A stretch of 13,912 bases of DNA, taken from positions 1-13,912 of the forward strand of contig JAHFPO010000053.1 of the NCBI GenBank assembly GCA_023266695.1, given 5' to 3'. The notes beneath the pieces are model-generated. The model did not search any database. It was not told the DNA's origin and saw only the letters and a list, made by a program, of their open reading frames with translations. Source of the DNA: Hyphomicrobiales bacterium. Lineage in GTDB: Bacteria > Pseudomonadota > Alphaproteobacteria > Rhizobiales > Xanthobacteraceae. The translations under genes and the position numbers were made by a program. Positions 1 through 5,529 of this stretch are shown piece by piece (the stretch's first letter is position 1; every line of letters starts with the position of its first letter).

Positions 1-1989
1 GCCGAGCATGGCGACGAGCCCGCCCGATTCTTGCGCCTCGAGGACGATCCGCGCTTCCTCGAAGGATTCCGTCCGCGGATCGATGCGTGCACTAAGGCGA
101 GCCCTGAACTCGGCGAGACGCCCTTCCGCCTCGATCGCAATGCCCGCGACCGATCCGCCGCCCGCCGCCGCACCCGTGAGTTTCAACGGCTTGCCGACGG
201 CGATCCGCCGCGTGAGCGCGGCCACGTCTTCACCGCCGAGCGCTTGCGCGACGATGGCCAATCCTTCCGCGCGCGCGGCCGCGACTTCGAATTCGATCCT
301 GCCGTTCGCGCGCTCCCACAGCGTGCCGATGCGCCCGCTCGCCTCGGCCGAGAGCCCGTCGAGGTCGTCGATCAGCAGGCGCTCGACGGCAACGCCCTCG
401 GCGGTGCGCGCCAGCACCGCATCGATCCCGCGCAGGGGGCGACCGAGCACGCGCAGGCCGCGGCCCTTGAAACCGAGTTGCAGATCGAGCGCGTCCGAAC
501 CTGCGATCGCGGCGGCGGCCATGGGCGCGAGGAGATCGAGGTCGATGCCGTCGGCATTGAGATCGGTCTCGATACGGGTGCGGCGCGTGCCCTCGCCTTC
601 CACCAGAACGAGGCGCCCGCCAAGCTTGGCGTCGCCGAGGGCGAAATCGAGCTTGTCGATCGTGACGCGTCCGGGCGCGAGCTCGACCCGCCCGCCGAGA
701 CGAAGCGGTTGGCTTTCCTCGATCGAGGCGGATTTCGTCCCGCCCATGAACCAATGGGCGAACGCCGCCGCGTCCTCGGCCTCGAGCATGACGTCGCCGG
801 AAAAAATCGCGCTGCCTGCCCCGCTGCTCGCCGCCTTGATCGACCCGCGCCCCGGCAGCCGCGCCTCGATCCGCTCGAGCGCGAGCGCGCCGTCGCGGAC
901 GCCGAGGCTGGCGCTGAGATCGCGCACCTGATTTCCGCCCACGGCCACACTCTCCACCGCGAGGCCGATCCGGCCCGCGAACGGCAGACCGTCGATCAAC
1001 GCCAGCGCCTCGCGCGCCCACGCGAGCACGGAAATGAAACCTTGAGCGTTCTTGATTCCGGCGGCGCGATCGAGGTCGAGCCGCCGGGCGATGAGCGTTC
1101 CGTCGATCCGCCCGCGCGGCCGCGGCGTAAACTGCACATTGCCGCCGAGCTCGATCGGCGCTTCTCCGGCGCCGAGGGCGAGCACGAGGGAATCGAGCGT
1201 GACCCGTTCGCCGTTCGCTTTCGCATCGGCGGTGATCCGCCAAGGCAATCCGTTTCCGCCGCGCCGCGCGAGCATGATCCTGCCCTCGAAGCGAGGCTCG
1301 GCTTTGGCGAGCGCGAGCGTGCCGTCGGCATCGATGAGGGTGCCGTCGTCGGCGCGCTCGATCAGGAGGCGCAACCGGCTCGCGTCGTCGCCGCCGAAGC
1401 GGCCGGTATTCGCGCGCAGCGTCCAGCGCCGGCCGTTCTGCCGGAGGCTGGCTTCGAATCTCAGCGGTCCCGCGCGGGAACGCAGCTCGCCCGCCGCCGA
1501 GACCTGGTCGATGATCAACAGGCCCTGGGTCGCGCGGTCCTCGACGATGAGCGAGCCGCCTTCGAGCGTGATGCGCGAGATCGAGAACGAATCGGCGTCG
1601 GCGGGCTCCGCGGCCATGGCGGGAAGCACGAGCCGGCCGTCGCGTTCGATCGCGAGCCGGAGCGCCGGCCGTTTCAGCACGAACTCCTCGGCTTCGACCA
1701 CGCCGCGCAATAGCGCGCCGAGCGAGAGAATACCGCGCACCTCTCCGGCGCGGATGCCGGTGGCGCTCTCCGGATCGCCGATCTCGACGTCGCCGAGGAC
1801 GAAAGCCGGGGTCGGCAGGATGGTCGCCTCGATCGGACCCCGGATCCTGACCGGCGCGCCGACGAGCGCCGTCGTGCGGCTCTCGAAGGTCGCTCGCCAG
1901 TCGTTCCAATCGACGAAGGCGGGTGCCGCGAGGGCCGCGACGATCGCGACGATCAAGGCGATGGCGAGACCGAGAAGGGCGTGTTGCAC
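1..1989 (-). CDS. AsmA family protein (partial, 3' end outside window)
   Basis: The first 663 residues are visible and the frame stays open to the window edge, so the C-terminus is missing. The start is GTG at 1989-1987, preceded by a GAAGGAA ribosome-binding motif about 6 nt away on the minus strand. Residues about 4-24 form one hydrophobic helix (LLGLAIALIVAIVAALAAP), followed by FVDWNDWRATFE and LVGAPVRIRGPI. This membrane anchor, DWN motif and short beta-strand pattern are typical of Rhizobiales AsmA-family proteins. The rest is long, repetitive and rich in Gly, Ala, Leu and Arg, with strands such as GGRVELAPGRVTIDKLDFAL, as expected for the elongated beta-groove periplasmic domain. AsmA-like proteins are inner-membrane anchored and are linked to outer-membrane lipid transport and biogenesis; the exact role of this one is inferred. 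It lies 64 nt downstream of the D-lactate dehydrogenase-type gene on the same strand. The family call is fairly sure; the function is not. Confidence 0.85.
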   Translation of the reverse strand, partial: MQHALLGLAIALIVAIVAALAAPAFVDWNDWRATFESRTTALVGAPVRIRGPIEATILPTPAFVLGDVEIGDPESATGIRAGEVRGILSLGALLRGVVEAEEFVLKRPALRLAIERDGRLVLPAMAAEPADADSFSISRITLEGGSLIVEDRATQGLLIIDQVSAAGELRSRAGPLRFEASLRQNGRRWTLRANTGRFGGDDASRLRLLIERADDGTLIDADGTLALAKAEPRFEGRIMLARRGGNGLPWRITADAKANGERVTLDSLVLALGAGEAPIELGGNVQFTPRPRGRIDGTLIARRLDLDRAAGIKNAQGFISVLAWAREALALIDGLPFAGRIGLAVESVAVGGNQVRDLSASLGVRDGALALERIEARLPGRGSIKAASSGAGSAIFSGDVMLEAEDAAAFAHWFMGGTKSASIEESQPLRLGGRVELAPGRVTIDKLDFALGDAKLGGRLVLVEGEGTRRTRIETDLNADGIDLDLLAPMAAAAIAGSDALDLQLGFKGRGLRVLGRPLRGIDAVLARTAEGVAVERLLIDDLDGLSAEASGRIGTLWERANGRIEFEVAAARAEGLAIVAQALGGEDVAALTRRIAVGKPLKLTGAAAGGGSVAGIAIEAEGRLAEFRARLSARIDPRTESFEEARIVLEAQESGGLVAMLG

Positions 1990-2019
1990 GCGCGTTTCCT
2001 TCGACTACCGCCGTTGCAG

Positions 2020-2055
2020 GATCGGCCGGCTCCGGTCCGGGCTCGAGCCCCGATC
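2020..2055 (-). terminator. Hairpin at the stop codon of the FAD oxidoreductase gene
   Basis: On the minus strand, beginning inside the TGA of the FAD oxidoreductase gene, GATCGG plus GGCTC pairs with GAGCC plus CCGATC. This gives about 11 base pairs with a two-base bulge and a 12-nt loop. A 12-bp perfect palindrome, GGGCTCGAGCCC, sits inside it at 2039-2050. There is no following U-tract, so it may be a weak or Rho-assisted terminator, or an mRNA-end stabiliser, between this gene and the AsmA gene. Confidence 0.35.
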
Positions 2056-3478
2056 AGAGGGCGACGATCTTACCCGGATTCATGATGTTTTCGGGGTCGA
2101 GCGCCCGCTTGAGCGCGCGCATGGCGGCGACGGCCGGATCGCCGAGCTCGGCGTCGAGATACTTCATTTTGCCTTGGCCGATGCCGTGCTCGCCGGTGCA
2201 GGTGCCCTCCATGGCGAGCGCGCGCTCGGCGAGGCGGTCGAGGAAGCGCTCGACCCTGGATAACTCGTCGCGGTCGTCCATCCTCATCAGAAGCAGCACA
2301 TGGAAGTTGCCATCGCCGACATGGCCGATGATCGGCCCGGTGAGGTTCATCGCATCCATATCGCGCTGGGTCTCGACCACGCATTCGGCGAGGCGCGAGA
2401 TCGGCACGCACACGTCGGTGGAAAGTGCGTGGGTATCCGGTATCAATCGCGTCGCCGCCCAGTAGGCGTCGTGGCGCGCCTGCCACAGCTTCGAGCGATC
2501 CTCGGCCTTGGCGGTCCATTCCGACGGGCCGCCGCCGAACTCGGCCGCGATCTCGCCGAAGCGCTCCGCCTGCTCGGCGACGGAGGCGGAGGAACCGTGA
2601 AATTCCAGGAATAGCGTCGGCGCTTCTTTCAGCGAAAGCTTGGAATAGGCGTTCGACGCCTTGATCTGCAATTCGTCGAGCAACTCGATACGCGCCACCG
2701 GAATGCCGGACTGGATGGTGGCGATCGTCGCCTTGCAGGCAGCCCCCACGGTCGGGAACGGGCACACCGCCGAGGAGATCGCCTCGGGAATGCCGTTGAG
2801 CTTGAGCGTGATCTCGGTGATGACGCCGAGCGTTCCCTCCGAGCCGATGAAGAGCCGAGTGAGGTCGTAACCGGCGGAGGATTTCCTCGCCCGCCGCGAG
2901 GTGGTGAGCTCCTCGCCGTTCGCGAGCACGACTTTGAGCGCCAGCACATTGTCCTTCATGGTGCCGTAGCGCACCGCATTGGTGCCGGAGGCGCGGGTCG
3001 CCGCCATGCCGCCGAGCGAGGCGTCGGCGCCGGGATCGAGCGGGAAGAACAGGCCCTGATCGCGCAGGTGCTCGTTCAATTGCTTGCGGGTGACGCCGGG
3101 CTCGACCACGCAGTCGAGATCCTCGGTGTGCACCGCAAGCACGCGGTTCATGTCCCGAAAATCGATCGACACGCCGCCGAAAGGCGCGTTGACGTGACCT
3201 TCGAGCGAGGTGCCGGCGCCGAACGGAATCACCGGCACGCGCTCTTCGGCGCAGATTCGGACGATTCCCTGAACGTCCCCGGTCGAGGCCGCATAGACCA
3301 CCGCGTCGGGCGGCTGGTTCACGAGCCAGGTGGTGGTATGGCCGTGCTGTTGGCGAACCGCTTCGGAGGTCACGACCTGGTTGCCGAAGCGGGCGACGAG
3401 CGCGCGCACCGCCGCCTCGACTGCCTTCGGATCGCGCCGATTCATCGCGAGACTGGAACTTTCTGTCACCAACGCCAT
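2054..3478 (-). CDS. FAD-binding oxidoreductase, D-lactate dehydrogenase (cytochrome) type
   Basis: The 474-residue product has the FAD_binding_4 (PCMH) domain at about residues 50-230 and the FAD-oxidase C-terminal domain at about 235-474. Visible motifs are PFGAGTS (85-91) for FAD binding, LDPGADASLGGMAATRASG around 147-165, IGSEGTLGVITE (211-222), RHDAYW (335-340), GHVGDGNFH (385-393, metal and substrate site), GEHGIG (429-434) and DPENIMNPGK (461-470). These match the glycolate oxidase GlcD and mitochondrial LDHD group, which oxidises D-lactate or related D-2-hydroxyacids and passes electrons to a quinone or cytochrome. The length is normal. The frame is open back to 3661, but the ATG at 3478 is preferred: GGGGGGA lies about 9 nt upstream, and the added N-terminus has no family resemblance. 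No glcE or glcF partner is adjacent, which favours a single-subunit enzyme. The exact substrate is not determinable. Confidence 0.9.
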   Translation of the reverse strand: MALVTESSSLAMNRRDPKAVEAAVRALVARFGNQVVTSEAVRQQHGHTTTWLVNQPPDAVVYAASTGDVQGIVRICAEERVPVIPFGAGTSLEGHVNAPFGGVSIDFRDMNRVLAVHTEDLDCVVEPGVTRKQLNEHLRDQGLFFPLDPGADASLGGMAATRASGTNAVRYGTMKDNVLALKVVLANGEELTTSRRARKSSAGYDLTRLFIGSEGTLGVITEITLKLNGIPEAISSAVCPFPTVGAACKATIATIQSGIPVARIELLDELQIKASNAYSKLSLKEAPTLFLEFHGSSASVAEQAERFGEIAAEFGGGPSEWTAKAEDRSKLWQARHDAYWAATRLIPDTHALSTDVCVPISRLAECVVETQRDMDAMNLTGPIIGHVGDGNFHVLLLMRMDDRDELSRVERFLDRLAERALAMEGTCTGEHGIGQGKMKYLDAELGDPAVAAMRALKRALDPENIMNPGKIVAL

Positions 3479-3500
3479 CGGCGGATTCCCCCCGGACGGA

Positions 3501-3529
3501 ATTCTAGCAGAGCCGCCGGATGGCGTCCG
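3501..3529 (-). promoter_or_regulatory. Possible promoter of the FAD oxidoreductase gene
   Basis: On the minus strand TAGAAT (3506-3501) resembles a -10 box. CGGACG (3529-3524), 17 nt upstream, keeps the GAC core of an alphaproteobacterial -35. A small hairpin (GCCGGA at 3515-3520 with TCCGGC at 3526-3531) overlaps the -35 and spacer. The -10 lies about 22 nt before the start codon. The match is partial, so this is a weak call. Confidence 0.25.
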
Positions 3530-3550
3530 GCTAGGCATTCCGCCGCGGGT

Positions 3551-3670
3551 CACCCAACGATGGCCGCAAAAGTGACTGACCGGCTTTGGGAGATTGGTGA
3601 TATTGTGAAGGTCTTGGAGGAGTGGGAAGCTAATCATTACAAGTTCAATCGGCTCTATCACACGGAGTAG
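3551..3670 (+). pseudogene. Remnant of an IS transposase C-terminus
   Basis: The frame from about 3551 reads HPTMAAKVTDRLWEIGDIVK, then VLEEWEA up to 3631, and runs on to a TAG at 3668-3670. From memory, the pattern TPAMAAxVTDRLWxxxDIVxLxExxEA is the C-terminal tail of IS1-type transposases (DDE family) that are abundant in Rhizobiales. Only this tail is recognisable; the catalytic domain, a start and terminal repeats are not visible. The base composition is more AT-rich than the flanking genes. It probably records an old insertion followed by deletion upstream of the FAD oxidoreductase gene. Its TAG overlaps the ribosome-binding region of the next gene. It could instead be a short standalone ORF from the ATG at 3560 (36 residues), but no ribosome binding site was noted for that. 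Confidence 0.6.
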
Positions 3671-3675
3671 GTGGC

Positions 3676-4125
3676 ATGATTAGACTTGGATGGGCGTTCT
3701 TTTCATTGCTCGTGTTCCTCACGCTGCCAGGCATCGCGCCAGCGGACGCCGCCTCTGACCGCGATATCCTCAAGCAGTTCGGCATGCTCGGCAGGCAGGC
3801 CATCGACTGCACCGCGCCGTATAGCCGCAGCAACCCGCACGTGATCTACTCTGTCTCGCCCCAGGGCAATGTCACGCGCACCTTGAAGATGGACCCCTCG
3901 CTCGATGGCACCTTTCCGATGCGCAACCTGCGTCTGCTCGCCCCCGACCGGCTGCAATTCGAGGAGACCGGGCGGCGGGCCGAGTTCATCGTCACCCTCG
4001 TCAAGATTGGCGGCAAATTCCGCAGCTGGCAGTCGGCCCAGGCAGACGGCAAAGTGGTCATTCAGGACGGCAAGTTCCTAAGCTCCGGCTCGCCCACCTT
4101 GGCCTTTGAGGCCTGCCGTAACTGA
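3676..4125 (+). CDS. Secreted protein of unknown function (149 aa)
   Basis: I do not assign this gene to a named family. The ATG at 3676 follows GGAG (3664-3667) by 8 nt. Residues 1-25 look like a signal peptide: Met-Ile-Arg-Leu, a hydrophobic core FFSLLVFLTLPGI, then a cleavage site after APADA. The mature part of about 124 residues has exactly two cysteines, C45 near the start and C147 near the end, well placed for one disulfide that ties the ends together. Alternating strands (VIYSVSPQGNVTRTLKM, DRLQFEETGRRAEFIVTLVK, GKVVIQDGKFLSSG) suggest a small beta-sandwich or barrel in the periplasm. The wording DGTFPMRNLRLLAPDRLQFE resembles uncharacterised Rhizobiales periplasmic proteins I recall, but I cannot search for this. 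It stands alone after a transposase remnant and before a strong hairpin, so it is probably a single-gene transcript. Confidence 0.75.
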   Translation: MIRLGWAFFSLLVFLTLPGIAPADAASDRDILKQFGMLGRQAIDCTAPYSRSNPHVIYSVSPQGNVTRTLKMDPSLDGTFPMRNLRLLAPDRLQFEETGRRAEFIVTLVKIGGKFRSWQSAQADGKVVIQDGKFLSSGSPTLAFEACRN

Positions 4126-4181
4126 ACTGTTTGGGGCAAACTGACCCACTACCAGGCTTTCCAGACCATTGCTAAGCCCTT

Positions 4182-4224
4182 GGGCACGCATGCATCTCAT
4201 GCAGATGAGGCATGCACGCTGCCC
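4182..4224 (+). promoter_or_regulatory. Strong three-part hairpin between two small genes
   Basis: GGGC (4182-4185), GCATGC (4188-4193) and CTCAT (4196-4200) pair with ATGAG (4205-4209), GCATGC (4210-4215) and GCCC (4221-4224) around a four-base GCAG loop, with small bulges between the blocks. It lies 57 nt after the stop of the secreted-protein gene and about 100 nt before the start of the 67-residue gene. The following bases (TATTTCTC) are only weakly T-rich. It may be a terminator for the first gene, or a leader structure or operator for the second. Which one cannot be settled from the sequence. Confidence 0.45.
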
Positions 4225-4322
4225 TATTTCTCAAGGCCTGCGAGGCGCCTATGTTGCATTGCAGAAAGATGGAGCTTCGGGGGGTGTCCCACGGCCATCA
4301 CGCAACGAAAGGAATGACACCC

Positions 4323-4526
4323 ATGACTGCTGTTACTCATGACCTCAGAATTGCCGCGGCGACCGCGAAGGCCGCTGCGCCCGTCAAGAACCTGTGGGAG
4401 CGCGTTCTCGACCGGCTCTACGAGGCGCGCATGCGCCAGGTCGAGCGCGAGATTCTCACTTACAGGCACCTCGTTCCCGAGGATACCCTGGCCAGAATCC
4501 GCAAGCGGGCTGCGCTGCGCGACTAA
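4323..4526 (+). CDS. Small basic helical protein of unknown function (67 aa)
   Basis: I do not recognise this gene. The ATG at 4323 is chosen because AGGA (4310-4313) lies 9 nt upstream. The in-frame ATG at 4314 would sit directly on that motif, and the longer reading back to 4212 has no ribosome binding site and no plausible protein character. Residues 1-20 are Ala-rich (IAAATAKAAAP). Residues 22-67 are charged and probably alpha-helical: LWERVLDRLYEARMRQVERE, then ILTYRHLVPEDTLARIRKRA. The LWxRxxxRLxEAR pattern followed by a VPED turn resembles small alphaproteobacterial proteins of the DUF1127 size class, but the DUF1127 signature itself is not evident. There is no signal peptide or cysteine, so it is likely cytoplasmic. 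The gene stands alone, ending before a long near-palindrome and converging on prmA. Confidence 0.65.
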   Translation: MTAVTHDLRIAAATAKAAAPVKNLWERVLDRLYEARMRQVEREILTYRHLVPEDTLARIRKRAALRD

Positions 4527-4570
4527 CCGTTCGTGTGTGAACGCCGGCGCCGTCGCGCCTGATCGATTTC

Positions 4571-4602
4571 GCGCCCTGGCCGGGCTTGCCCCGCCGGGGC
4601 GC
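4571..4602. terminator. Long near-palindrome between convergent genes
   Basis: Two 15-base arms, GCGCCCTGGCCGGGC (4571-4585) and GCCCCGCCGGGGCGC (4588-4602), are separated by TT and pair at 14 of 15 positions, one of them a G-T wobble. Only C4581 against C4592 fails. It lies between the stop of the 67-residue gene (4526) and the stop of prmA (4610, opposite strand), so it can serve as a bidirectional terminator. Neither side has a clear T-run, so it may rely on Rho or act as an mRNA 3'-end stabiliser. A smaller inverted repeat (CGTTC and GAACG, 4528-4543) sits directly after the plus-strand stop. Confidence 0.5.
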
Positions 4603-4609
4603 AGTCGTT

Positions 4610-5494
4610 TCAGGATCGCGTGAGCGTGAGCGTTACCCAGTTCTCGATCACCTCGCGGCGCCGGAGCACGAGGCCTTGGGCGCGAAAACTCGCGAGCGCG
4701 GCGTTTGCTTGCGCCGGCATGAGGCCCGAAAGCACGACCGTGGCGCCGGGCGCGAGCAGGGCCCGCACCGGCCGCGCTAGCCGCTGCAGGGGCTGCAGCA
4801 GGAGATTGGCGAGCACCAGATCATAGGGCGCGCCGGCCCGGATCGCCGAATGCTTGACTCCGTCGGCGCGGATCACCTGAACGAAATTCCCTGCTCGATT
4901 CCCGCGTGCATTCCTCTGCGCCGCCGCCGTGGCCACCGGATCGATTTCGCCAGCAACCACCGGACGGCGGAAGGCGCGCGCCGCCGCGATGGCAAGCACG
5001 CCCGAGCCGGTGCCGAGATCGAGGATACGCCGCGACCGTCCGCGCGCGACACGCTCGATCGCCGCGAGACAGCCCCGCGTGGTGCCGTGATGGCCGGTGC
5101 CGAAGGCGAGCGCCGCCTCGATCTCGATGCCGATGCGGTTCGGCGCTACCTCGTGGCGATCATGGGCGCCGTGGACGACGAAGCGCCCGACGCGCACGGG
5201 GCCGAGCCCCGTGAGACTGGCCGCTACCCAGTCCTTGTTGGCTTCGCTCTCGAACGCGATGGTGCGCGCGATCTCCGCTCCGGCCGCCTCGCTCACCCAT
5301 TGCACGATCTTGTTCCGATCCGGCCTGCCCGAAAATCGCACCTCGATGGTCCAGAAGCTTTCGCCTTCGAAGGTACCGATGGAGAGGCCCGCAAGATCGA
5401 TGCCGTCGGCGAGCCGGTCGATGATCCTTCTCGCGCTCGCCGCATCGACGCGCAGGCGCAATATATGAGCGGGTTTTTCGGCAGACGATCGCAA
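4610..5494 (-). CDS. prmA: Ribosomal protein L11 methyltransferase
   Basis: PrmA uses S-adenosylmethionine to trimethylate ribosomal protein L11 in the cytoplasm. The 294-residue product has the two expected parts: an L11-binding N-terminal domain (about 10-100, including NKDWV at 86-90) and a class I Rossmann methyltransferase domain. Key motifs are GTGHHGTT (132-139, equivalent to GTGTHPTT in E. coli PrmA), LDLGTGSG (158-165, SAM motif I), GEIDP (182-186, acidic residue after strand 2), DLVLANLLLQPL (225-236, the catalytic N-I/L-L-xxPL motif) and VVLSGL (253-258). The only start that keeps the N-terminal domain is TTG at 5494. An in-frame TAG lies 30 nt further upstream with no ATG or GTG between, and a weak GGAA precedes it. 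It lies 35 nt downstream of uvrD on the same strand and is probably co-transcribed. Confidence 0.93.
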   Translation of the reverse strand: MRSSAEKPAHILRLRVDAASARRIIDRLADGIDLAGLSIGTFEGESFWTIEVRFSGRPDRNKIVQWVSEAAGAEIARTIAFESEANKDWVAASLTGLGPVRVGRFVVHGAHDRHEVAPNRIGIEIEAALAFGTGHHGTTRGCLAAIERVARGRSRRILDLGTGSGVLAIAAARAFRRPVVAGEIDPVATAAAQRNARGNRAGNFVQVIRADGVKHSAIRAGAPYDLVLANLLLQPLQRLARPVRALLAPGATVVLSGLMPAQANAALASFRAQGLVLRRREVIENWVTLTLTRS

Positions 5495-5529
5495 GCGCTG
5501 ATTCCGAAACGAGGTCCGGCCCTAGCCTA

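Noticed and set aside
31..1713. Plus-strand 560-codon open frame opposite the AsmA gene
   Set aside because: It is an antisense shadow in high-GC DNA: Arg/Glu/Ala-rich with no domain character, while the minus-strand frame gives a membrane anchor and family motifs.
3479..3661. Longer N-terminus of the FAD oxidoreductase up to 3661
   Set aside because: The extra 61 residues lack family similarity, overlap the transposase remnant in antisense, and a good ribosome binding site precedes the ATG at 3478.
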